In this document: piece after piece, positions 1 to 8,373 of the stretch
Layout of the letters: each line of letters opens with the position of its first letter
Numbering within the stretch: position 1 is the stretch's first letter
From: Mesorhizobium shangrilense
Lineage (GTDB): Bacteria > Pseudomonadota > Alphaproteobacteria > Rhizobiales > Rhizobiaceae
Direction of reading: 5' to 3'
DNA: 64,000 bases
NCBI RefSeq assembly: GCF_040537815.1
Contig: NZ_JBEWSZ010000001.1
Location: 930,001-994,000, forward strand
Made by a program: the position numbers and the translations under genes
Notes under the pieces: model-generated
What the model saw: only the letters and a program-made list of their open reading frames with translations
Databases searched by the model: none
Told to the model about the DNA's origin: nothing

Positions 1-895
1 GTGCCTGGCTCTCGCTCAGAAATTCAACGATGTGTTGGCGTGCGCGGCGTGATTCCGGCATGTCGATCAGTGGCCAGACATGGAACATGCCTTCTTCATG
101 GATGACATCGACCTCGACGCCGGCGGCGCGCGCCTTTTCGGCGAAGATCAGATTGTCGGGCGTCAGGAGATCGCGTGAGCCGATCAACAGCAGCGTTCTC
201 GGCAGCACCGAGAGGTCGCCGTAGAGCGGGCTGATGTGCCAGTCGTTGCGGTCGATGCCCGCACTGTACATCCGGATCGCTTCCAGGCCGCCTGGAATGC
301 CAAGCCACGGATCGTTGCGTTCCGCCTCGAACAGTTCTGGATTGGAAAGCGACATGTCGAGGCCCGGCGAAATCAGCACATGGCGCGATGGCAGGGGCAG
401 GCCCTCCTCGGCAGCCATCATGGTCAGCACGACAGCCATGTTGCCACCGGCCGAGTCGCCCATGAAGATGATGTCTTCAGCCGCGGTCTCTTCGAGCATC
501 TGGCTGTAGACCTCGCCGACCATTCCGAACATGTCATGGAAATCATGCTCGGGCGCGATGGGATAGATCGGCACGGTGATGCCGAAGCCTAGCCGATCGG
601 CCATCTCGGCGATCAGATTCCAATGATAGGACGTGATTTCAAAGACATAGGCGCCACCGTGCAAGTAGAGAATCCGCCTCTGTTCGCCGCCTCTGGGTGC
701 GATTTCGTAGACCGGAAAGTTGTTCACAGTGCGCGTCGTTATGTCGAGGCGCGAACGCAACGATGCGGGTGGCTGATGGTCCTCCGTCTTGCGCGCGTTG
801 GCGATCCATCGCTGCAGGCTTTCCGGGCTCGAAAAGGCCTGCTTGCGGCTGTGCCTGAGGACGAAGGACACGAAGTGGCTTTTGAAACTTGGCAT
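1..895 (-). CDS. Alpha/beta hydrolase fold-3 esterase (3' end off window)
   Basis: This gene encodes an esterase/lipase of the hormone-sensitive-lipase group, which hydrolyses carboxylic esters in the cytoplasm. Translating from ATG at 895, I see the oxyanion-hole motif HGGAY at residues 79-83 and the nucleophile elbow GDSAGGN with Ser148. Near the left edge there is an FHVWP stretch that should carry the catalytic His. About 298 codons are visible and the stop lies beyond position 1. The family is usually 300-320 residues, so only a short C-terminal tail is missing. The substrate cannot be told from sequence. The neighbour DUF1127 gene is on the same strand about 245 bp upstream. Confidence 0.85.
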   Translation of the reverse strand, partial: MPSFKSHFVSFVLRHSRKQAFSSPESLQRWIANARKTEDHQPPASLRSRLDITTRTVNNFPVYEIAPRGGEQRRILYLHGGAYVFEITSYHWNLIAEMADRLGFGITVPIYPIAPEHDFHDMFGMVGEVYSQMLEETAAEDIIFMGDSAGGNMAVVLTMMAAEEGLPLPSRHVLISPGLDMSLSNPELFEAERNDPWLGIPGGLEAIRMYSAGIDRNDWHISPLYGDLSVLPRTLLLIGSRDLLTPDNLIFAEKARAAGVEVDVIHEEGMFHVWPLIDMPESRRARQHIVEFLSESQA

Positions 896-1139
896 GCGGA
901 TACACGAACTTCGGCAGAGCCGACTAAGAGAATTCCCCCTCTTTTCCGAAGATCGTGCCTTCGCCAGGAATGTCAAGATTTATGCCGCCCACGATTGTGT
1001 GACAGCGCTGGGGACCAGCCTCACTTCCGCCGGGGACGGAGGCGCAGCAGTGCTGCGCGAATTCGGTTGTCGGTGGGAGCCGAGGCCGGATGACGGCCCC
1101 GGCGTGCGCCGAGCAGTTTGCACTTGTCGGCGAATGTCA

Positions 1140-1331
1140 TCAGCGCGCGGCGCTCCAGATCGCGCCGGTCAGGCTCGCTCTCTCGCTCGATCGCGGCGAC
1201 ACCGGCCAGCCAATGTCCTTCTGGATTTCCGGCGGCAGGCTGTTCAGGATGCGCCTTGCCTTGTTGCGGTCATGCGCTTTCTTGATGGCCGCGCCATAGC
1301 GACCGAGGCTTTCAAACATCGACATCTTCAT
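1140..1331 (-). CDS. DUF1127 family small protein
   Basis: A 63-residue protein of the DUF1127 (YjiS-like) family. The conserved core is visible as RILNSLPPEIQKDIGWP, preceded by a basic helix (KKAHDRNKARR). Small DUF1127 proteins in Rhizobiales and Agrobacterium have been linked to RNA turnover and phosphate or one-carbon physiology, but nothing in this window tells which role applies. It stands alone, with a repeat-bearing gap of about 400 bp on its upstream side. Confidence 0.75.
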   Translation of the reverse strand: MKMSMFESLGRYGAAIKKAHDRNKARRILNSLPPEIQKDIGWPVSPRSSERASLTGAIWSAAR

Positions 1332-1500
1332 CTCCCTTGGAGTCTTGCGGCGGCCGAAGACATTTCGTGCCTGCCGTTCGATGCCGGTTAAATGCCCCGC
1401 CTATGTATCCAGTGGATTTCGCGAAAGCGCGTTTGAGTTTCGAGATCGGTTCGATCTTGAAACATTTGCATGCAAATGAAATTGACTGGCGGCAGCGCTG

Positions 1501-1668
1501 CCCCTCATCCGCCTGCCGGCACCTTCTCCCCGTATAGTGACGGGGAGAAGGGAACTGCGGCGCGCCCCTGCGCCTTCCGCAACGCTGGAGATTGGCGAAA
1601 TCCTTGGCGATGGCGTCCTTCTCCCCGTCACTATACGGGGAGAAGTGCCCGGCAGGGCGATGAGGGGC
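1501..1668. repeat. Large inverted intergenic repeat element
   Basis: Two arms of about 50 bp face each other: 1501-1551 and 1617-1668. Each begins or ends with CCCCTCATC / GATGAGGGG and each contains its own palindrome around CTTCTCCCCGT and ACGGGGAGAAG. The layout matches the palindromic intergenic elements scattered through rhizobial genomes. It fills much of the roughly 400-bp gap between the corrinoid reactivator and the DUF1127 gene, where I see no other gene. Confidence 0.8.
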
Positions 1669-1732
1669 GGCGCCGAGATTGGAGGAAAACAGAACGTCAG
1701 ATGACGCGCATCATTCTTCCAACATGCCCTTA

Positions 1733-3802
1733 CTATTCCCGGCTGCGTCTCGCTGCGTGACCTTCGCGCGAACGCCGCCGCGGCGCGGCATCTCCGGCGA
1801 CACCGTCTTCACTCACGGTCTTGCGCGGCGGCAGTTTCACCGCCGCCGACAGTTTCGGGAACGGATCGACTTTGTTCGGCAGCGCCATGGCGTAGACGAA
1901 ATGCTCTTGGAACTTAGGCTCCAGCGCGGTCTCGATCTTCTCGATCTGGCTGACGGTTTCCTCGATTTCGCGACGATAGCCGCGATTGAGCAAGGCCATG
2001 CGCGCGCCGGCACCGGCGGCGTTGCCGACGGCCATGACCTTGTCGAGGTCGCAGTCGGGGATCAGGCCCAGCACCATGGCGTATTTCGGATCGATGAAGG
2101 AGCCGAAGGCACCGGCGAAATGGATGCGGTCGACATGCTCGGTGTGCTGTTTCTCCATCAGCAGCTTGGTTCCGGCATAAAGGGCCGCCTTGGCAAGCTG
2201 GATGGCGCGCACGTCGGTCTGCGTGATGGTGATCTTCGGCTCGCCTTCCTTCAGCACATAGGAGAAGGTGCGGCCGTTGGCGACAACGCGCGGCGATCGT
2301 GCCGCAAGGGAGCCGTCCACGACGCCATCCTCGGAGATGACGCCGGCGAGATACATTTCCGCGACGACTTCGATGATGCCGGAGCCGCAGATGCCGGTGA
2401 CGCCGGTTGCCTGCACGCTGTCGAGGAAGCCAGGCTCGTCGGACCACAGTTCCGAACCGATGACGCGGTATTTTGGCTCCAGCGTGTCTGGATCGATGCG
2501 CACGCGCTCGATGGCGCCTGGGGCCGCGCGCTGGCCGCCGGAGATTTCAGCACCTTCGAAGGCCGGACCGGTGGGCGACGAGGCCGCCACGACGCGGGCA
2601 CGATTGCCGAGCACGATCTCGGCATTGGTACCGACGTCGACGATCAGCATCATCTCGTCCTGGCGGTGCGGGCCTTCCGACAAGGTGACGGCCGCCGCAT
2701 CGGCGCCGACATGGCCGGCGATGCAAGGCAGCATGTAGAGTCGGGCACCCTGGTTGAGCTTCAGGCCGATATCGGAGGCCTTGATGTGCACGGCGCCGGA
2801 GACAGCCAGCGCAAAGGGCGCGCCGCCGAGCTCGGTCGGATCGATGCCGAGGAACAGATGATGCATGATCGGATTGCCGACGAAGACGGAATCCAGAATG
2901 TCGTTGCGCTGGACATTGCCTTCGGCGCAAACCTTGTCGACGAGGCTGGAGATCGCCTCGCGCACGGCAACCGTCATGCCTTCGCGGCCATCCGGGTTCA
3001 TCATCACATAGGAGACGCGGCTCATCAGATCCTCGCCGAAGCGGATCTGCGGGTTGGACGTGCCCGAGGACGCGGCGACGCGGCCCGACAGCAGCGACAC
3101 CAGATGCATGGCGATGGTGGTCGAGCCGATATCGCAGGCGAGCCCATAGGCTTCGTTCTTGAGGCCGGGCCACAGGGCGATGACCCTTGCGGTCTCGCTA
3201 TCGGCATCCTTGTAGATGGCGGCGGTGGCGGTCCAGTTGCCCTTGCGCAAAATGCCCTGAACCTGCGGCAGCAGATAGAAGTCGAAGTCCAGGCTCTTGA
3301 GGTTCCAGTCCTTCATCAAGGCGATCTTCAGGCGGTCGAGATCGCCCAGCGGCTTGTGCATGTCGGGCTCTTCGATCTCGACGTAGCACATACGGATGGC
3401 CGCATCGCGCGCGATCACCCTGGTGTCGGCATCCTTGCGGATGGTCTGCGCGTTGATGACGGTGTCCTGCGGCACGTCGATGACGAGGTCGCCGAGGATC
3501 TGCGCCGAGCAGGACAGGCGGCGCCGCTCGGGCAGGCCGCGCACGCGCTCGTAGCGCTCTTCCTTCGGGCCCTTGGGCGAAATGTGCTCGTTGGAGGAGA
3601 CAATCTTGTGTTTGGCGAAATTGCCTTCCTGCACCTCGATCTGGCAGCGTCCGCAGGTGGCGCGTCCGCCGCACACGCTCTCGACATAGACGCCAAGCTG
3701 GCGCGCGGCATCCAGCACCGGCGTGCCGACCGGGAACCGCCCGCGCTTGCCCGACGGCATGAACAGCACGAGCGGATCGGTGATGTTGGCGGGAGAATTC
3801 AT
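1733..3802 (-). CDS. ASKHA-domain 2Fe-2S corrinoid reactivation protein (RACE-like)
   Basis: This is a 689-residue relative of the reductive activators of corrinoid enzymes (RamA/AcsV/DUF4445 type). Such proteins use ATP to reduce an inactivated Co(II) corrinoid back to Co(I) so that methyl transfer can continue. The N-terminal ferredoxin domain has the plant-type 2Fe-2S ligands Cys44, Cys50, Cys53 and Cys98 (C-x5-C-x2-C). The rest is the ASKHA ATPase-like part, with GLACDIGSTTIAMHL and IVDVGTNAEIVLG as phosphate-binding-like glycine motifs. The C-terminus is rich in Arg. It lies downstream of the methyl-THF methyltransferase on the same strand, 430 bp away, with a vestige of a second copy of its own 5' end in the gap. 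The family assignment is firm; the partner corrinoid protein (10937-11635) is inferred. Confidence 0.88.
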   Translation of the reverse strand: MNSPANITDPLVLFMPSGKRGRFPVGTPVLDAARQLGVYVESVCGGRATCGRCQIEVQEGNFAKHKIVSSNEHISPKGPKEERYERVRGLPERRRLSCSAQILGDLVIDVPQDTVINAQTIRKDADTRVIARDAAIRMCYVEIEEPDMHKPLGDLDRLKIALMKDWNLKSLDFDFYLLPQVQGILRKGNWTATAAIYKDADSETARVIALWPGLKNEAYGLACDIGSTTIAMHLVSLLSGRVAASSGTSNPQIRFGEDLMSRVSYVMMNPDGREGMTVAVREAISSLVDKVCAEGNVQRNDILDSVFVGNPIMHHLFLGIDPTELGGAPFALAVSGAVHIKASDIGLKLNQGARLYMLPCIAGHVGADAAAVTLSEGPHRQDEMMLIVDVGTNAEIVLGNRARVVAASSPTGPAFEGAEISGGQRAAPGAIERVRIDPDTLEPKYRVIGSELWSDEPGFLDSVQATGVTGICGSGIIEVVAEMYLAGVISEDGVVDGSLAARSPRVVANGRTFSYVLKEGEPKITITQTDVRAIQLAKAALYAGTKLLMEKQHTEHVDRIHFAGAFGSFIDPKYAMVLGLIPDCDLDKVMAVGNAAGAGARMALLNRGYRREIEETVSQIEKIETALEPKFQEHFVYAMALPNKVDPFPKLSAAVKLPPRKTVSEDGVAGDAAPRRRSREGHAARRSRE

Positions 3803-3888
3803 GCTGCAGGTCTCGATAACAATTGTCGATGCCGTTTAACGGATCGTTTCACTATTGGGCGGAGTGTCTTCTGGTCCAGAGGCCAATC

Positions 3889-4131
3889 ATGTCCGATCTC
3901 CTCCTGTCCGCCATACTCACGACTTTCACCATGGTACGCCTGCTGAGGGGCCCATGGCTGCGAAATCCGCAATATCTGGCGTCCGGCATCGTCGGAGCAA
4001 TTGCCGGCATCTTGCTGCTGCACGGGTTCTGGCCGGCGGCCGACGACGACTTCATCGTCGGCGGCGTGACCGGCATTTTCGGCTCGTGGGCGGGAATGGC
4101 TGTCTTCGACACCATTCTGGGCATGGCCTGA
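3889..4131 (+). CDS. Small membrane protein, unknown
   Basis: A predicted 80-residue protein starting MSDLLLSAIL, with two or three hydrophobic stretches (around residues 1-14, 27-44 and 55-78) that would span the inner membrane. I do not recognise a family. It is on the strand opposite to the methyltransferase and reactivator genes and sits exactly between them, in DNA that appears to have been inserted between a vestigial and an intact copy of the reactivator 5' end. The start at 3889 is preferred over an earlier one at 3823 because hydrophobicity begins there; the ribosome binding site is weak. Confidence 0.5.
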   Translation: MSDLLLSAILTTFTMVRLLRGPWLRNPQYLASGIVGAIAGILLLHGFWPAADDDFIVGGVTGIFGSWAGMAVFDTILGMA

Positions 4132-4165
4132 CCGCACAGCATGCCGACCTGACCGCAACACACAC

Positions 4166-4222
4166 CGGTCCGACGGCATCAACAGCACGATCGGACCAGT
4201 GAGGTTGGCGGAAGATTTCACG
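4166..4222 (-). pseudogene. Vestigial 5' end of a second corrinoid-reactivator gene
   Basis: Reading leftwards from GTG at 4222, the translation VKSSANLTGPIVLLMPSDR parallels the start of the intact reactivator, MNSPANITDPLVLFMPSGK. By eye 46 of 57 bases match. Homology stops after about 19 codons. The vestige begins 9 bp after the stop of the methyl-THF methyltransferase, where an operon neighbour's start would be expected. Either the reactivator once began here and was displaced by an insertion, or a second copy decayed. Confidence 0.7.
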
Positions 4223-4231
4223 ATTGCGCGC

Positions 4232-5206
4232 TTACCCCCGACCCATCCGTGCTTCACGTCCACCACGGCGGCGGCCGCCATTGTTGGCGCCTTCGCCCGG
4301 TGCGTTGACCGCGGTCGGAGCCGCGACCGCCTGGCCGCCTTCGGCCGGCTTGTAGTCCTTGTAGGTCCTGATCCAGTTGGTGCAGTTCTCATCGGTGCCG
4401 TTGAGCACATTGGCGCCGCGCACGGCTTCCATCTCCTGCGGACGTACCGGGTTCATGATCGCCGAGGTCATGCCGGCGCCGATCACCATCGGGATGAAGG
4501 CGGCGTTGATGCCATGGCGGTGCGGCAGGCCGAACGAGATGTTGGAGAGGCCGCAGGTGGTGTTGACCTTCAGCTCTTCGCGCAGCCGGCGCAGCAGCGC
4601 GAACACCTGGCGGCCGGCATCGCCCAGCGCGCCGATCGGCATGACCAGCGGATCGACGACGACGTCATGCGCGGGGATGCCGAAATCGGCGCAGCGCTGC
4701 ACGATCTTCTTGGCGACGGCGAAGCGCACGTCCGGATCCATCGAAATGCCGGTCTCGTCGTTGGAAATGGCGACGACCGGAACATTGTATTTCTTGACCA
4801 GCGGCAGGATGGCTTCGAGCTTTTCTTCCTCGCCGGTGACGGAGTTGACCAGCGGGCGGCCCTTGGCGACCTTCAGCGCCGCTTCGATCGCGGCCGTCAC
4901 GGACGAGTCGATCGACAGCGGCAGGTCGACCAGTCCCTGCACGATTTCCAATGTCTGAACCAGCAGGCCCGGCTCGGTCTCATTCGGGTTGACCGAGGTG
5001 ACGCCGGCGTTGACGTCGAGCATGGTCGCGCCGCAGGCGGCCTGTTCCAGCGCGTCCCTGATCACTGTGTCGAAATTGCCGGCGATCATCTCGGCGGCCA
5101 ACTTCTTGCGGCCGGTCGGGTTGATGCGCTCGCCGATCACGCAGAAGGGCTGGTCGAAGCCGATGATGATTTCTCGTGTCGCCGAGGCAACGATGGTCCG
5201 GGTCAT
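4232..5206 (-). CDS. Methyl-corrinoid:tetrahydrofolate methyltransferase (pterin-binding TIM barrel)
   Basis: A 324-residue member of the MeTr/MtgA group, which transfers a methyl group from methyl-cobalamin on a corrinoid protein to tetrahydrofolate. The pterin-binding barrel is clear: VIGERINPTGRKK near residue 22, ATMLDVNAG, LSIDSS, PLVNSVTGEE, and CGLSNISFGLPHR near residue 240. The Gly/Arg-rich tail after about residue 290 is an addition with no known role. ATG at 5206 is chosen over an upstream one at 5263 because a GGAG ribosome binding site precedes it and a palindromic operator (5223-5244) sits just ahead, which would otherwise be coding. With MetF next door it should feed methyl groups into the folate pool. 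Confidence 0.88.
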   Translation of the reverse strand: MTRTIVASATREIIIGFDQPFCVIGERINPTGRKKLAAEMIAGNFDTVIRDALEQAACGATMLDVNAGVTSVNPNETEPGLLVQTLEIVQGLVDLPLSIDSSVTAAIEAALKVAKGRPLVNSVTGEEEKLEAILPLVKKYNVPVVAISNDETGISMDPDVRFAVAKKIVQRCADFGIPAHDVVVDPLVMPIGALGDAGRQVFALLRRLREELKVNTTCGLSNISFGLPHRHGINAAFIPMVIGAGMTSAIMNPVRPQEMEAVRGANVLNGTDENCTNWIRTYKDYKPAEGGQAVAAPTAVNAPGEGANNGGRRRGGREARMGRG

Positions 5207-5222
5207 GAAATTTCTCCGTCGG

Positions 5223-5244
5223 GATATAAAGATTTCTTTATATC
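5223..5244. promoter_or_regulatory. Palindromic operator (SahR-like) before methyl-THF methyltransferase
   Basis: A perfect inverted repeat, GATATAAAGA-N2-TCTTTATATC, lies 17 bp upstream of the methyltransferase start and inside the gap after metF. A near-identical site precedes the betaine-homocysteine methyltransferase gene at 26286-26307; I found no third copy. From memory the sequence resembles operators of SahR, the ArsR-family regulator of methionine and SAM-cycle genes in Proteobacteria. The operator architecture is seen; the regulator is inferred and is not encoded in this window. Confidence 0.75.
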
Positions 5245-5287
5245 GTTGTCTGTTCTCATTCAAGCGAATGGGTGGTCGTCCGCGCCG

Positions 5288-6379
5288 TCAATGCGCGGTC
5301 TTCACCATGTCCACCTGCGTTTCTGTAATCTCGTCGTGCAGTATGCGGTCGAGCCGGTCGGCAACCATCTGGTCGTCGCGGCGGATTTCGCGCTTCCACG
5401 GCTGGCGGCCCCTCAGCACGCCCGATTCATCGACGATCTCGGCGACGAATTCTTCCTGGCGGTAGGCCATCACATGGATGCCTGAAACGCCGGCGATTTC
5501 CTTCACCTCGTTGATGATGTCGATGCAGAGCTGCTTGCCTTCCTTCTTCTGGTCCTGGGCGCCTTCCAGCCGCTTGATGACAGCGTCGGGGATATGGATG
5601 CCCGGCACGTTGGAGCGGATCCATTTGGCCGTCTTGGCGGAGGCGAGTGGCCCGACGCCAACGAGGATGAACACCTTTTCGGTGTGGCCGAGGTCACGCG
5701 CCTTCTGCATGAAGGTTTTGAACATGGGCACGTCGAAACAGTACTGCGTCTGCACGAACTGGGCGCCGGCGGCGATCTTCTTGCCGAGATGGATCGGGCG
5801 AAAATCGAAGGGCGGCGCGAACGGGTTGACGGCCGCACCCAGGAACAGTTGCGGCGGCGTGGTGAGCTTGCGGCCGGACAGGAACTTGCCGTTGTCACGC
5901 ATGATGCGGCAGGTTTCGAGCAGCGACATGGAATCGAGGTCGAACACCGGCTTGGCGCCGGGCTGGTCGCCGGCTTGCACGCCATCGCCGGTCAGGCACA
6001 GCATGTTGGCAACGCCCATCGCAGCCCCTCCCAGAACGTCGCCCTGGATGGCGATGCGGTTCTTGTCGCGGCAGGCGATCTGCATGATCGGCGCATAACC
6101 CATGCGAGTCAGAAGCGCACAGATGCCGACCGACGACATGTGGCAGTTGGCGCCGGAGGCATCGACCGCGTTGATGGCGTCGACCCAGCCGTCAAAGATT
6201 TTTGCACGGTTGTAGACATCTTCGGGATCAGCGCTGTCGGGCGGATTAAGCTCGGTGGTGACAGCGAATTCGCCGCGCCGCAGCACGCGCTCGAGCCGGC
6301 CGCGCGAGGTATGGCCGGGCAGGGGATCGAGCGGCAGATGGATGCCGGCCGGGTTCTCGTCGCGTTGGTGGCCGATCAT
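5288..6379 (-). CDS. metF: Methylenetetrahydrofolate reductase family protein (MetF-like)
   Basis: A 363-residue MetF-type flavoprotein interconverting methyl-THF and methylene-THF. Visible family features are the N-terminal VTTELNPPDSADP strand, the MGVANMLCLTGDGVQAGD segment that lines the flavin site, AGAQFVQTQYCFD near residue 235 and LVGVGPLAS near residue 265. Its ATG overlaps the metV stop by 4 bp (ATGA), so the two are translationally coupled. In this context it probably runs in the oxidative direction, taking methyl-THF made by the neighbouring methyltransferase to methylene-THF. A separate biosynthetic MetF elsewhere in the genome is likely but not visible. Confidence 0.87.
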   Translation of the reverse strand: MIGHQRDENPAGIHLPLDPLPGHTSRGRLERVLRRGEFAVTTELNPPDSADPEDVYNRAKIFDGWVDAINAVDASGANCHMSSVGICALLTRMGYAPIMQIACRDKNRIAIQGDVLGGAAMGVANMLCLTGDGVQAGDQPGAKPVFDLDSMSLLETCRIMRDNGKFLSGRKLTTPPQLFLGAAVNPFAPPFDFRPIHLGKKIAAGAQFVQTQYCFDVPMFKTFMQKARDLGHTEKVFILVGVGPLASAKTAKWIRSNVPGIHIPDAVIKRLEGAQDQKKEGKQLCIDIINEVKEIAGVSGIHVMAYRQEEFVAEIVDESGVLRGRQPWKREIRRDDQMVADRLDRILHDEITETQVDMVKTAH

Positions 6380-6972
6380 GCCGATGCTCCGGTCTTGGGA
6401 GCCTGGGCCGCCTCGCGGGCGGCTGCAGACTGAGCGGTCACCCGCAGCCAGGCCGAGGTTTCGCGCAGCGACTGGTCGACCGGCTTCTGCACGGTCAGGA
6501 TCTTGTCGCTGTTGACCATGTTCTGCGAACCTTCCCAGGCCTTGACCCAGACGCAGGGCATATCAGGCTCGACTTCGCAATTGCCGTTGGCGCGCACGCC
6601 GCCGCAAGGGCCGTTGCGCAACTGCTTGGGGCAGTTCATCGGGCACGACATGCCGGTCGAGGACAGGATGCACTGGCCGCACATGCGGCAGTCGAACATG
6701 AAGCCCTTGACGCGCTTCTCGACGAACTTCACCGGAGCTTCGACACGGCCATAGCCGATGCCTTTCCACAGGGGGTGGAGCAACAGGAACATGTCGGCGA
6801 ATTTGGCATAGAACCATTCCAGCAGACGCGAATGCCTGATCGACCACAGCCGGATCGCGAAAGAGCGCTGCACGCGCCGCTGCGGCGACACGTCGGCCGG
6901 CTTGTAGTCGGATTTCGGCGCTGCCTTCTTGACCAGAGTGGCCTGGGTAACCGCCGGCTGAGTCTCAGACAT
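6376..6972 (-). CDS. metV: MetV-like cysteine-rich methylene-THF reductase partner
   Basis: A 198-residue protein of the family annotated as methylenetetrahydrofolate reductase C-terminal domain, homologous to the MetV subunit of acetogen MetVF. Cysteines form clusters FDCRMCGQCILSSTGMSCPMNCP and RNGPCGG, followed by CEVEPDMPCVW; these are the expected zinc or iron-sulfur ligands. The N- and C-terminal 40 residues look disordered and Ala-rich. It overlaps its upstream neighbour by 8 bp and the downstream metF by 4 bp, which supports a MetF-MetV complex. The electron acceptor in an aerobe is not known. Confidence 0.82.
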   Translation of the reverse strand: MSETQPAVTQATLVKKAAPKSDYKPADVSPQRRVQRSFAIRLWSIRHSRLLEWFYAKFADMFLLLHPLWKGIGYGRVEAPVKFVEKRVKGFMFDCRMCGQCILSSTGMSCPMNCPKQLRNGPCGGVRANGNCEVEPDMPCVWVKAWEGSQNMVNSDKILTVQKPVDQSLRETSAWLRVTAQSAAAREAAQAPKTGASA

Positions 6973-7267
6973 TTTCTTTGCCGCCCGCCTTCACCAGAGC
7001 GACCAGCCGCTCACGGTCGTATTTCGTGTCGAGATCCTGAAAGGCCTTCTCGACCTCGGCTTCGAGATCATCGCCGACCGGGATGGGATCGGCCTTGCGC
7101 CACTCGGCCAGATAGTCGTCCGTGCCGCCCGCGCCGGTACGCATGGCGCACATGTCGATGGCCTCGGTGAAGCGCAGCGGCAGTTCGCGCTTGGCGTTCT
7201 GCCGGCCCTTCTTGACGATGACCTGGGCGGGAATGTCGCGCCAGTAGACGACGATCAGATCGGCCAT
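6965..7267 (-). CDS. 'Virulence factor' family protein (PF13769-type), first gene of metV-metF unit
   Basis: A 100-residue soluble protein starting MADLIVVYWRDIPAQVIVK. It matches the small family named virulence factor in annotations, whose biochemical role is unknown to me. It is first in a tightly packed unit, overlapping metV by 8 bp, and metV overlaps metF. That arrangement suggests a subunit or chaperone of the methylene-THF reductase complex rather than anything to do with virulence. An ATG at 7267 is the only sensible start. Confidence 0.72.
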   Translation of the reverse strand: MADLIVVYWRDIPAQVIVKKGRQNAKRELPLRFTEAIDMCAMRTGAGGTDDYLAEWRKADPIPVGDDLEAEVEKAFQDLDTKYDRERLVALVKAGGKENV

Positions 7268-7350
7268 GAATTCTTACTCCTCGTGGTTTCGAGCATTGCC
7301 GTATGCGCCGATGGCCCGCTTGTTATGGGACGACGCCCGCGCATTCAAAA

Positions 7351-7374
7351 GCGACGCATTTGGATGTCGCAAAA
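7351..7374 (-). promoter_or_regulatory. Candidate upstream element GCGAC-N10-GTCGC with TTTTGCGACA
   Basis: Upstream of the virulence-factor/metV/metF unit there is an inverted pair GCGAC (7351-7355) and GTCGC (7366-7370). On the coding strand it reads TTTTGCGACA, the same ten bases found before the MttB gene at 11787-11796. It lies about 85-107 bp ahead of the ATG at 7267. Function is inferred from recurrence only. Confidence 0.4.
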
Positions 7375-7494
7375 TGAAAGCGCGGAATCTTCGGTCCTGA
7401 CAGTGCGAACAGGCCCGTCAGCCGGCAGGTCGAGCTCGGCGAAAAGCTTGCAACGGAGGCGGAGTATCGACCGGTCGCCTGGGCAAATCCTGTG

Positions 7495-8277
7495 CTACCA
7501 GACGCCGCGTTTGATCCCGGTCCAGAGGTAGAACCAGACCGTCGGATGATACCATTGCTTTGAGGGCAGGCGGGGATCGATTGTGGTGAGACGGCCTGCC
7601 AGCGCGTCGGTGACGGCATCGATACAGATGTCGCGCGAAAACGCCGCCTGCCGCAGCGCATGGCTGGAAATTGTATCACCGGGTTGCGGCTTGCCGCGCG
7701 CCTGCCGCAGCACGCCACCTGTGTCGACGCCAGCATCGACCAGATGCACGGTTGAGCCGAAATTCTCAGCGTCTCCGCTCGCCAGCGCCCAATAGCCGCC
7801 ATTCATGCCGCGATATTTCGGAGCGATGCCGGCATGGTAGTTGAGAACCGGGCAGGGCATTTTCGCCAGGATTTCCCTGGACAGCAGCCGGCAACCGGCG
7901 AGCAGCACGACGCCCGGGCCGATGCCGTCGATCGCCTGCAGGCATTCCGCGGAATTGGCCGAGGCAATTTGGATGATCGATTGCCCGGTTTGCGGCTCGG
8001 TCCGCAGCTTCTGTTCGGCGATCATGCGTGCCGCGTGCCCGGCAAGGAAGCGCTTGCCGAGCCGGGTCAGCACCATCGTTCCAAGCTGCCCGATCACTGA
8101 CACCCAGCCCTGACGGCGGGCGCGCCTGACCAGCAATTGCTTTTTAGATTCAGGCGTTTCGAGGATGACGCTGACGGGCCCCAGCCGATCGGCTATGGCG
8201 TTGACGATGGCCCAGATATGCGGGCCGCCTTCGGTGACCACAACGATCGCGGCTCTCTTCTCAATCGCTGAAGCCAT
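7495..8277 (-). CDS. Formyltransferase family protein
   Basis: A 260-residue protein with a formyl_transf_N-like core. The motif NYHAGIAPKYRGMNGGYWAL matches the conserved H-x-S-L-L-P-x-Y-x-G region that holds the catalytic Asn/His of 10-formyl-THF-dependent formyltransferases. The later STVHLVDAGVDTGGVL also fits the family. The N-terminal 80 residues look like a separate alpha/beta unit. It uses formyl-THF if active, so it may belong to the one-carbon theme, or it may act on an amino-sugar as in surface polysaccharide synthesis. ATG at 8277 is preferred to 8316 because the family N-terminus begins there. Confidence 0.75.
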   Translation of the reverse strand: MASAIEKRAAIVVVTEGGPHIWAIVNAIADRLGPVSVILETPESKKQLLVRRARRQGWVSVIGQLGTMVLTRLGKRFLAGHAARMIAEQKLRTEPQTGQSIIQIASANSAECLQAIDGIGPGVVLLAGCRLLSREILAKMPCPVLNYHAGIAPKYRGMNGGYWALASGDAENFGSTVHLVDAGVDTGGVLRQARGKPQPGDTISSHALRQAAFSRDICIDAVTDALAGRLTTIDPRLPSKQWYHPTVWFYLWTGIKRGVW

Positions 8278-8373
8278 GGCGCGCTTTCTTGCCCGGCGCG
8301 CCACCTGTCCGCGCACTCCCGGCTCAATTCTCTGTCGACTCGGTTAAATGTTGATGACCAGAAGTGCGGCCCT

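Noticed and set aside
1679..3946. A 755-codon open frame on the plus strand
   Set aside because: It is antisense to the reactivator gene, whose minus-strand product has clear 2Fe-2S and ASKHA motifs; the plus-strand product shows no family pattern.
3799..4410. A 203-codon minus-strand frame overlapping the methyltransferase gene
   Set aside because: Only its short middle part resembles the reactivator N-terminus; it is annotated as a vestige instead of a gene.
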